Assembly: GCF_024362695.1 (NCBI RefSeq)
Contig: NC_065421.1
Span: 2,108,001 to 2,172,000 of the forward strand
Source of the DNA: Pectinophora gossypiella
Taxonomy: Eukaryota; Arthropoda; Insecta; Lepidoptera; Gelechiidae
DNA length: 64,000 bases
Direction: 5' to 3'
Shown here: positions 1-11,100 of the stretch, piece after piece
How positions within the stretch are numbered: position 1 is the first letter of the stretch
Layout of the letters: every line of letters begins with the position of its first letter
Program-made: the position numbers and the translations under genes
The notes under the pieces: model-generated
What the model saw: only the letters and a program-made list of their open reading frames with translations
What the model was told of the DNA's origin: nothing
Database searches by the model: none

Positions 1-112
1 TGGCTATGAACCCATCCATTCTCATAGACCATTGTACAACAGATTCTAGTTATAAACCAATCCATTCTTACAACTAGAATTATTACTTGCGAACCCATCC
101 ATTCTCGCAAGT
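1..112 (-). other. Three hairpins with an identical loop and different stems
   Basis: Three inverted repeats lie in a row. Stem 1-9 pairs with 22-31 (one bulge), 43-55 pairs with 68-80, and 85-92 pairs with 105-112. Each encloses a 12-nt loop (10-21, 56-67, 93-104) which reads GAATGGATGGGT on the minus strand (one G-to-T change in the middle copy). The stems have nothing in common except the A-U closing pair. The single mismatch in the middle stem is a G-U wobble on the minus strand and A-C on the plus, so a minus-strand RNA is favoured. The array starts 10 nt after the stop of the minus-strand ORF at 122-682, so it could be its 3' UTR. I do not recognise the motif. It may continue beyond the window edge. 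Confidence 0.75.
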
Positions 113-121
113 TCCCTATTA

Positions 122-682
122 TTAAAATATCCTTCCTGTGAACTGCTGCCGCGGAGAACACAAGTCGCTCGTCCTCAATCGGCTGCACTCCCTCCGTAGC
201 TCGTCTTCACGAATCCGCACCCTTTCCTTCTCGCGATGAAGCTTCCATTCTTGGTCCAAAAGAACTAATTCAGGAGCACGTTCACGATCAGTACTACGTA
301 GTCGGCTCCTACTACGTATTATTCCTCTATTTTCGCGACGACTTGAACTGCGACTCTGCCGGACCTCGTCAACAGTGCGATAGCTACTGGTTCTCAGTGC
401 GCTGCGTTCTGTTCGAAAATGCCCTTCTAAAACTCGAAGCCTATCCCGTACACGTTCGAGCTCCCTTTCGCGATCACGAAACAGTAAACTACGAGTTTGC
501 TCACGAATAGAACCTCGCGAGCGGCTTCGACTGCGAATTTCTTTGCCTTCCCGCCTGGTAATACTACGGCTTCGCCGGTCCAGGTCATGGCTGCGTCGCT
601 GATCACTTTTTTCTGGCGTAACCAAACGTCGTGGCCCAAACACCTCAACATCGTGTGGCATGATCTGGAACTCGAAATACAA
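122..682 (-). CDS. Arg/Ser/Glu-rich low-complexity ORF, 186 codons, function unknown
   Basis: An uninterrupted frame encodes a protein with two RS-type stretches (RSRSRSRGS near residue 51 and RSRSRLRS near 123) separating charged helical segments rich in R-E-R-D-R-E. I see no domain, signal peptide or membrane segment. The composition resembles both splicing-factor RS domains and the basic gag-like ORF1 of some retroelements. No intron signals are needed, and it sits inside repeat-rich DNA in antisense orientation to the CDKL gene, so a transposon-encoded protein is the more likely reading. The first methionine may not be the true start. The stop is followed at once by the shared-loop hairpins. 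Confidence 0.4.
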   Translation of the reverse strand: MYFEFQIMPHDVEVFGPRRLVTPEKSDQRRSHDLDRRSRSITRREGKEIRSRSRSRGSIREQTRSLLFRDRERELERVRDRLRVLEGHFRTERSALRTSSYRTVDEVRQSRSSSRRENRGIIRSRSRLRSTDRERAPELVLLDQEWKLHREKERVRIREDELRRECSRLRTSDLCSPRQQFTGRIF

Positions 683-1199
683 AGGTATGTATCACGTCTT
701 AAAACTATATATCCTATATCTTTAAAAATGTGCTCTTGTAGCGCCTTTTCCCTTATTTATAAACAAAACAATAAGTAATCGTTGTAACAGTTCATGCACT
801 CGTTAGAATTCCACCAGTAAAATGTATATCAAGCGGTTTTAATAGCTAGTGAGCTTACCCATCCCACTTCTGAAATATAATAAAACTCACCTTCTATATT
901 TATCAACATAATATTTATTCATTCCTCTTCTTTAAACATAATACTCTTAAGCTTCTTATCCAATTTCAATTTTATAGACATCTATCACAAACCCCAAAAA
1001 CAATTCCCCGTCTACCAACATTTTACTTTTAAACCGTATTTCCAATTCCGGCCAGTGTTGCAATCTCACGTAAACATTTTACTCGTGAGATTTTACTCGA
1101 TTAGAATTGACCTTACAATACCCACTTAGGTATTTACATGAAAATTGACTTTTGACCTTCTTGGAGGTACCTTGGTACTTTATTTTCATGTTCAGGGTA

Positions 1200-1320
1200 T
1201 AATTTAGCTGTTTGAAACTAGTAGGTTAAAAAGGCCACATCGAAACAATTCACCTAAAAAGCAATATTGCTATTTGACATTTGTTGGCATTACGCACTTA
1301 TGTCCTTCGAAAGGGCACAT
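1200..1320. mobile_element. MITE fragment
   Basis: It shares the segment from AAGGCCACATCGAA through GCAATATTGCTATTTGACAT with the complete foldback at 12718-12870 and the fragment at 57303-57400. Only one arm is clear here. Confidence 0.5.
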
Positions 1321-1539
1321 GATAACTTTCAATCAAAGTTCATGTCCTTTATTAATTAACAACTTAGTTCGATTTTGACAAGTGGACACGAAAAGAAGGA
1401 GATAGGTTGCTTTCCTAAACGCCGACTAAATGTTTGAATAAACAAAGTATTACGTAACTCAAATAGTAACTCACCTAGCTACATTAGGTGAAGGTTAAGG
1501 GTACTTATATTAGCACTTTAATGGTCCTCATTGTGATCC

Positions 1540-1740
1540 GTTTTTCGGAAGGCACGTTAAGTCATCGGTCCAGGTTACTACCTATTTACTAATAATGTAA
1601 ACATGGTCGTTACATGAGCCATTGTCGGGGGCCTATGGCGGGTCAATAATATCCCTGACACCAGGGTTGATTGAGGTTGGTCATTGGTCTCAGTATGCTC
1701 AAGACGAGGTCCATCAATAGGCTAGTTCCAACTAGTCAAA
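1540..1740 (+). mobile_element. Headless SINE A fragment
   Basis: It contains the shared core (GGAAGGCACGTTAAG), then the family body and the GACACCAGGGTTGATTGAGG tail. The tRNA-like head is missing. It is substantially diverged from the full copy at 22923-23244. Confidence 0.6.
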
Positions 1741-1890
1741 TCAGTTACTTTTTACTAAATGTCAAAACACGAAATTACTAAAGAATTTACGTTTTTCTTG
1801 ATTAAAATTAATAAATAACTTAAATAGAAAAAAGAAAATATTTTTCGTTAGTTTTAGATATGTCTTTATTTAGTAATCAGAATTTCAAAA
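1733..1890 (+). repeat. Interspersed repeat R4
   Basis: One of seven copies of a ~220-bp AT-rich repeat starting CAACTAGTCAAATCAGTTAC and ending near TTAGTAATCAGAATTTC. Others are at 7459, 13829, 14780 (+) and 22262, 41870, 44490 (-). There is no coding content. It is probably a non-autonomous DNA element, but I could not fix its ends. Confidence 0.6.
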
Positions 1891-2180
1891 TTTATCCTGA
1901 AACTAGTACACGACCCAATTGCTGAGGCCGAGTCGACTGGAATATGTTTCGAGTTCAACATCTTAGAATATCACCTGATTGTCCGAAAAAGTATGATGAC
2001 TACGTGCTTCGGAGGGCACGAAGCCATTGGGCCCAACTATAAGCCGTAAAGACACCAACTCGCAGTGGAGCAGCGTGATTGATTGAGGGGCCTGTGCCCA
2101 GCCCTGGGACGTATATAAGCTGTTTATGTTATGTTTATGCATCTTAGAATATGGGTATAAAACTTGACCATTTTCCCCAG

Positions 2181-5100
2181 GGCTGTCCAGACCTCCTGTC
2201 CAAGCAGATCATCTGGCAGACCCTTCAGGGTGTGGCGTACTGCCACCGCCACAACTGCATCCACCGTGACGTGAAGCCGGAGAACATCCTGCTGACCAGC
2301 GACGGCATCGTCAAGCTCTGCGACTTCGGCTTCGCAAGGATGATCAGTGCGTATTTTATAGAAAGAAAGAACGATTGTTCAACTTCCTATTTGTAAATCG
2401 ACCATAAAGTCGTCATTCACCATTCAATTCAACTCATGTGGTGTCGTCCAGCGCTCTAGAAAATAGAAATATCTCTGTTTCTTTGTGGCTTCCTGTAGCC
2501 TAAACGGCTTGATGGATTTTGCTGTATGAGAGATCTTTAATTACGTCTTGATTTTATCACGGGAGTGTCAAGTGTCATAGGATACATTTTTATTGATAAC
2601 TTTCGTGTGTACTGACATAGTTCTAAGATATACTATTAACACATATTAATTTAAGTAAATGTATCCTACTTAAGCAAATAAAAAAAATTAACTCATCTAT
2701 CGGGGGCCGGGGCCTATGTTCGATGCAAGAGGTACTATCGAAAGTAAATAGTAAAAATAAAATGCGTAGCGAAATCGAGGCCTCACCCACCCGATGTGCT
2801 ATTACACTGCCCGATCCCGACGTATCGGGGTCATTTGGGTAGTGTAATATATGCCTTATGTTTAGGAGCTGACTTTTTAATTTGTACGGATTAAAAACCG
2901 AATGGCTGAATGACACCATGGGAAAACAAGCACAATGGAACTCTAACTTTCCTTGTCCTCCTACGATTCCTCATCTCATCCTCCCTAATCCCTCCTTCCC
3001 TCCTCAGGTGGCAGTTGTTCCTCCGAGTACTCCGTTCACACTATGATCCCGTTCGGCGTAGACGTCAGACGACGAGCTAGTAACTATTGACTCTTTGTGA
3101 TACTTTTTGGCTTAGGTTACCCCAAGGTCAGGTTACCCAATCCGTGTGAGAGCCTTCAGCGCTCCCCATTTGTCCGGCCAAGTAGTTAATGCCATCTGCG
3201 GCAAATCTACAATAAGTCACGTCAAAAAAAAGGTTACTCAATGCTGTATACGTAGCCGAAACACAGGAGGTTTATGATCGTGACTCGTGGATGAATCTGG
3301 TCTAGGAAAGCGTGCGTGACTTCGAATCTGCCAGAACCTCAGAGCTGGATAGGAAAAGAGACGAGATCAAGGCCAGACCACCCAGAGCCTACCATTACCA
3401 CTATGTCAAAAACATCTTCCTCTTCAATATCTTCAATGTAACGGTCTCCAGTACTTATAAAAATGAATCCTTTTGCATCTCACTGACTATACATATGTAA
3501 TCAATTCTGTTCTATAGTGACAAAAAACATTTGTGGCTCACAAGAAGTTGTTTTTAATAATTCCGGTCAATCACCATGGCTTTTGTCAAAAACAAAATTA
3601 ATAATACTTTTAAACAAAGAACACACGTACTAGCTAGCGTTTCTAGAACTAATTTTTCAGGCAAATAAGCTCGTAATAATTGGAAAAATTTAGTTCTTAC
3701 ATTATGCAAAACTCTTTTTAAATTAATAGGCCTTTGACGTGACTACGTGGTAATGTTATAGCTACCTACGATGGGTCTAGGCGTAGTAGATTTCACAGGG
3801 AGATACAGTCAGTCACGGGGTTATCAGAGTAGATCGACCTCGGGCATAAAAACCTTTACATTTAGGTAGGCTACTGCTAGAGTTGTCTTGCTCCAATGAC
3901 TCCCACCACTCCGTTAATGTTGTTAATAATTACTTTGTTAGCTGTGGTAAATTACTTGCTGATAAAATTAAAGCAAATCAACCAAATCGCATTGTACCGT
4001 CAGACTGGGCCAATAGCTCCAATTGTCAATCTTTTGGTCTACTGGATACGGATGAGGAGGAAATTAATAGACTTATTACAGCCTTAAAAACTAGCAATAC
4101 CTCTGGTTGGGACGGTATTTCGTCTGCTTTTTTGAAAACTTACAAAGGTATCTTGATTGAGCCTATAACGCACTTATGTAAACTAAGCTTACAAGCTGGC
4201 ATCTTTCCAAATGTCTTTAAAATTGCTGTTGTCTTACCTATTTATAAGGCTGGGGATCGTGATTGTGTTGAAAACTATAGACCCATTTCTATTCTCCCCA
4301 CACTCTCTAAGATACTGGAACGGCTAATGAACAATAGACTCACCAAATTCTTAGAAGCTAATAACTTTCTATCTGATCAGCAATTTGGGTTTCGAGCTGG
4401 GCTATCAACATCTGATGCTGTCCGTGATTTGATTCAGTTTTTGGTGGAGGGGTTGGACGTTGGCGAGAAATGCGTATCAGTATTTCTGGACTTAGCCAAA
4501 GCATTCGACACAATCTCGATTCCCATTCTCTTAAAAAAGCTTGAATGCTTGGGCATTAGAGGCAATCAATTAAAGTTATTTGAGAGTTATCTTACTGGAC
4601 GGACACAGCGGGTAAAAATTGATGATTATGTTAGCTCGGACTTGCCTATAAATTGCGGAGTGCCTCAAGGGAGCATTCTGGGTCCATCGCTGTTTCTGGT
4701 GTTTATTAACCACTTGTGTTCTACCCCACTGCCTGGAGGCAAAATTATATCTTTTGCCGATGACACAGCTTTAGTGTTTAAAGCAAGTTCATGGCAGGAG
4801 GTCTTCAGTATCGCACAGTCTGGCCTTAATGTTGTGGTTTCATGGCTTCTAAATAACTATCTTACAGTTAATACTGACAAAACCAAATACATGACCTTTG
4901 CTATCCGTAGTCCCCAGATCCCGCCAGATTTCTACGAGTTGATTGCCCACTGTTGCAACCAGGCACCAGACCAGATCTCTTCGTGCTCCTGTCTTAGTCT
5001 ACAACGCGTCCCGGTCATTAAATATCTTGGTATTAATATTGACCAACACCTTAACTTTAAGACTCATATTAACCTGGTGGCATCTCGCGTTAGAAAACTT

Positions 5101-8100
5101 ATTTACGTGTTCAGGTGTCTTCGACATATTGCTAATTTTGACTTGATTAAAACAGTGTACTTTGCTATTTGTAAATCAATTCTTACATACTGCATTACGT
5201 CCTGGGGCGGTGCATCAAAGTCTAATTTGATGAAGCTTGAGGTTGCCCAGAGAGCAGTATTGAAGGTTGCGGCCTTCCGTCCGTACCTCTTCCCGACAAT
5301 TGCACTTTACCAAGACTGGCAGGTTCTGTCGATCCGTAAGCTCTTTATTCTCTCAATTATAATGAAAATGCATGTGAGTCTGACCTATGATCCGAATCTT
5401 GTGGCTTCGAAGAGACGGTCGGATATTGTTTGCCCCTCCAAACCTTGCAAGACCTCATTTGCTCGTAGGTTCTTCTTCTTTCTCGGTGCATATATTTATA
5501 ATAAAATTAACAGACGGTGTAATATTTACAACCTAAATATTTATAAGTGTAAGAAATCTGTAACAAACTGGTTACTTACACTAACATATGATGAGACTGA
5601 AGACCTCCTCAGCGTAATTTCTTAGGTGCATCATTTCTATTTTTATTTCTTATATTTTGTTTCGATTTTGATTTGCCTAAATCTCGGAATCTTAAAATGG
5701 ACTTTTAACTCCCATTTTATGGTCACCCATTTTTACACACACACACACACACAATACTTTCATTTACACACCATGCACACCAAATCACACCATCACATAT
5801 TTTGACACAAATAGTTGTTCTACTTAATTCCCTATTGATTGATTGATTAGTTTTTTAATTTTTATCCTTATTTCTTTTATTTTTGTAGTCGTTTGTTTCT
5901 TTCTAAGTTGTAATTATGGCTACCCATTAAGACTGCTGATCTGGAGGTGGAGGCCTGGAATCCTATAATACAGGGTATCCTAGTCTAGGTTCCAGCCTTT
6001 ACACATGATCACCCGTTATGTTTAACCCTATTGTCTAAGATGTTTATGTACACTTTGTATCATGATATGTTGTGAAGGAAATAAATATTTTTATTATTAT
6101 TATTATTTTTATTATTATTATAGAGTATGGAGAGAGCGCACACACACAGTTTTTTTTGACGTGACTTATTGTAGATTTGTCACAGATGGCATTAATTACT
6201 TGGCCGGACAAATGGGGAGCGCTGAAGGCTCGCACCCGGTACAACGTTTAAGACAACAGGCCTGAGGGTGCCCGGTTGGGCGCGAACCTCGGCTCAGGGC
6301 GACGTCTGAGAGGAAGAATATTTGAAAGGATTAATCGACCCTAGTGAGTCGATAGCGATAAGCACTGAATGAGGGAAATCGTCGACCACGCCGGCGGGGT
6401 CGGTATGTCTGGCCTTCCAACCCGAAGGGAAAACCAGCCCAATACTGGTTAGGGCCCACTAACATGAATGTTACCAAAACATTGCGGCGCGTTTATATAA
6501 CATGACTAAGTACTTACTTCAGTTGGGGTCGATACCCTCATTCGGCCCCAATGTTTATGTAAATTACAAGATTTACAAGTGCGCCATACTTATGGTAAAA
6601 TTGGTATTGCATCGTATACAGACGCTTCAACTTTAGACAGGTAGGGGAAATAGGGAGTTCCGATTATTGATAGCAGTAGATATTTGGAATGGGAGCCAAT
6701 CAAAAATACTTAGAACGCGAGTTTTGTATCCTTTCTTTGACTTGTTATAGCAGAGAAAATATGTATAGGTCGTAGTGGCAAATACGTATATTTCATAGTG
6801 ACAGTATTTGCAAAAACAAAAGTACATACATTTAAACATAAACATACATAAACAGCCTATATACGTCCCACTGCTGGGCACAGGCCTCCCCTCAATCAAC
6901 CGGAGGAGGTACGGAGCATACTCCACCACGCTGCTGCAATGCGGGTTGGTGAGATACATAAGTCAATATAAAAAAATTGGTGTTCTTATTGTAGATCACA
7001 GCAAAGAGTTTTAACACTTTGATTTGTTCGGTTAGTTCGTCATGTGAAGCTGTACCTCTGACTACCCCAATTGGGAACATCATAGTCTTCTTCAATCGTG
7101 TGGGTTGTAAGGCGGATCACCAACCACATCAACCCTGGTGTCAGGGTTACTATTGAGCCGCCAAAGGCCCTGGTATGGCTGACATGGCTTATGTAACGAC
7201 TATTTACTTTATCATTAAGTAGTAACCGGGACCAACAGCTTAACGTGCCTTCCGAAGCACGGATCATCTTACATTTGGACAGTCCTAACCAAACTGGGGA
7301 TCACAAAGTGGTTTTTGTGATATGTCCCCACCGGGATTTGAAACGTTCAAACCACTGGACCACAGAGGCCGTCAACATTATAGTGTGGTTATTATATTCA
7401 TTTTGTACTAGCTGTCTACCCGCGATTCAGCGCGTGTGGACTTCTGAAAACTGAAACTAACTAGTCAAATCAGTTACTTTTTTTACTAAACGTCAAAACA
7501 CGAAATTGCTACGGAATTTGTATGAAAAAGCAACCAGTGACGTCATCGACAAACGTGACAAAATGTCGCAATAATTATTACATTTTTCTTTACTATAATT
7601 CATAAATAAATTAAATAGAAAAATGAAAATGTTTTTGTCACCTTTAGATCTGTCTTTATTTTGTAATCAGAATTTCATAATTTATCTTTGACTCAGGAAA
7701 TTACCCAATTATAATAAGATTTATCGTGACATAAGAATTTGAATTTAGACTTTGGAACTTACTTTTTTTTTTACTTTTTTATCAAAGGAACTTACTTTAT
7801 TGTTGTTTTATTTTTTTTGCCGCGTTAACGCATAGATGTCAAATGTCAGGTGACCACAGACTAACATTAACCAGTTAGTGCAAATCACTCACGCGAGCTA
7901 TCTGACCGTGGCCCGGTTGTGAGAGTCAGCTTTTCGCAAGCTATGGCTCGCAATGTGGCCAACTGGATTAGCGAGCCGGCTTGCCCAATGGTCGCTACTC
8001 GGTTTAGACATAGACATCTTGAGTGAACCTACGCAATTGGGTTGTACTTGTTTGACTGCGCCTAATATATATATGATGTTCAAAAATTAATGTAATTTTT

Positions 8101-11100
8101 TACTTATTTGTGAGTTAAGTAACTTTTCTTGATGACGTCATCATGCTGCTATTTCTTTACCAGCACAATTCTTTGCTGTGGATATGTTAGCCATACATAA
8201 AATGGCGGTAAAATGATATGCAATGGGTAATTTAAAAGGGTTGGGTTGACGTGGCGTGGGTTGACGTTAAAAGTTGTTCTAAGAAACCCTGAACTATATT
8301 AAGTAAGAACAAGCTTAATCGGCTTCAAGTCATCATTTATGTATAAGCCAACGGGCAATTTGCCATTATAACATTGCATGAAACCGTTAATAAATTTGCA
8401 TCCTTGATTAGTTCACCATAGTTCAGCTGTACCGCAATAGCTTACCACGCCATTTTACTTCAAGGACAGGGTTTCAATTTAATAATTAATTGCTCTCTAT
8501 ACGAGTTCCTTTAACAAAAAAACAGAGTGCGTAGCTAGTGCGCCGATATTTATTACCATCCCAGCCCTCGCGGCCGCGCGTGCCACGATATATATCGCGG
8601 GCACCATTAGCTGTACGATGTCTATCCACGTAGATAGCATTTGTTGCGTCTATTAGTCGAAACCTTCGATATAATTCGCGCGGCGAGGTAGTCGTGCAGA
8701 GCCTAGTGAAGTGTTTGATGCCACGAGCTGGCTGACTGGCTCTAGGGTTAGAGCAATCGGGTCGTCAGGATCGTCATATTATCGAAGGACGAAATCCAAG
8801 GATGTTTCGAGTACTTGCTGTGCTGACTGATCAGGCATATCCTTTTGCTGTGGAAAACATGGAAAACACCGGGAGGAAACCCACACGTACCCGAGAAATG
8901 CTTTTTCGTACCTATATTTGGCCGGTTTACCTTGCGCAGGTTGGTAGGTCAGACAGGCAGTCGCTTCTGTAAAAAGCCGGAACTGACAAATCTTCAGGTT
9001 ACGCACGAAACGCTTGACCTCTTCCTTTTTAATGCGAATAGCGAACTTTGCACAGTCTATGTTTTCAAAGCATTTTATGAGGTAATCTTTGAGTTTCCAA
9101 CGCTACGCGTCCCATCTTACCCCATATCCAACTTACCTACCATCCTACCAAATTGAGATTATGGTCAAACACGATCCAGTACTCAATAAAAAATAAAATG
9201 GATTGTGAATTCTGAAAGTATTTCTATGAAATAGTACACAATATGAGGCTTTATGCAAGCGAGCAGTGGAGGTATTCTCGTGAAGTGAATAGTGAAGGTA
9301 TGCTCATATGTGAATAGATACTTATACTTACCACAGATCATAGAACTCTGTGGAAAATATACCTACGTATCTATGTAAATCATATGAGCCAGTAGGTATC
9401 CAGATCATTCCGTAACAAAGTTAAATCGAATCGAAATACCTACCTCAATCTTTCACCATTTGGCTAAAAATAGATTTGGCGATGTCAAAAATTGTTTAAT
9501 AAAGTTTATTATAAAGTTTAATGATTTTTATATAATGTGACGAGTAATAGTAATTAAATACATTCGTCAGTAATTCACTTATTTTCAATAATAAAATTTA
9601 CGTCCTTGGAATGTTGGAGATACCATGTTAATGGTAACACAGTGGTAACACTTACGTCATCAAAGGGCTAGCAATGGCGGCTTGTCATAGGATTGAGCAT
9701 ACCTGGTTTCTTATACCTACCATGGTCGCGTACGGTCACGAGCATTAATATGTATACACTTTATAAGTATACATACACTTTGGTACCATGTCACATTAAC
9801 TTTTTTGACAAATTAAACCGTAAGTCTCACTGAATGTCAAATATGTTAGTGCGACAGAGTCCTAAAGTGGGTACATTATATTGCTCATGACTGTACGTGT
9901 GTATTTTACGCAGATAAAATTGCACATACCCTCTCTTCAGTGAAGTAAGGGTTGATGCTATTTATAGGTTGGCATTGGAGGTTCGCTATTAATTTGTAGC
10001 TTGCGTGTCAGCAGATCTTTTGTTGACTTTGCGCGAAGATCTGTCATCGTACGACCGCATTTGTGTCTTTATATCGATTTAGTTAAAAGGGCCAGGGTCT
10101 TATACTATCTACCTACTAATAATAAGTATGTTATGTTATTTTACGTCGAAAATGTTCTTCATTTAGTCACTTACGCACTTTATACATATTAACCTTTTTA
10201 TGATAGGTCGATAAGTTCAATAATAAATTATAATTCAATGTTCAGTAAGGTAAAAAACGGTATGGTACCGTTAAGGTAGGAACTTATATTCTTCATTTGT
10301 TTTTTTTTCTAATTTAGTAATAAATAACTTAATACTGGTGATGTCCTCCCAGACGTATCCGTCGACAGCGACACCCTTAGCTAGTGTCAGCCCCCAGGCT
10401 ATATAATGCAATATAATGTACCCGCTTTAGGGCTCTGTCGCACTAACATATTTGACATTTAGTTAGACTTACAGTTCAATTTGTCAAAAAAGTTAATGTG
10501 ACATGGTACCAAAATGTATACATATTAATGCTCGTGACCGTACATACACAATATAAGGATGAAATTCCTGCCGACGCCTAGTTGTCCGTAGATGGAACGC
10601 AGTGGGTGGAATTAATTCGTGAAGTTGTTGACTACCCCGATTGGGATATATTCGTGAGCCTATGTATATATAGGTATGGTTTTTCTGCTGTTTTTGGAAG
10701 ATATTCCTAACTAACAGATATCTTTCCGCTATACATGCCCAGGTCCCGGTGAGAGCTACACAGACTATGTGGCCACCAGGTGGTACCGTGCGCCGGAGTT
10801 GCTGGTCGGAGACACAATGTATAGCACGCCAGTCGACGTATGGGCTATAGGTACGTAAACGCTTCTATACTTCGACGTGTGCTTGAAAGTTCCGCGCGAT
10901 TTTCTCAACGCTCCGCGCGCGCAACAGGTTACGTTGGCCAAGTCTGCGTTTTCCAAACTCTTTTTTTGAATCTGGATTGTCCTGTGCTGTTTAGGCAAAG
11001 GCCTCCCCTTTCAGCTTGCAGGTTTCCTTACTTTGAGCAATTTCCCTGCAACTCACCTCATAAGCACTCAGATCGTCTCACTCTCACTTTCTCCATGATC

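Noticed and set aside
1..112. CRISPR-like array
   Set aside because: The conserved parts are hairpin loops, the variable parts are the paired stems, and spacing is unequal. There is no direct-repeat/spacer structure, and the context is eukaryotic.
8845..9156. 103-codon ORF
   Set aside because: Much of it matches, inverted, the LINE-type sequence at 25780-25980; no protein features.
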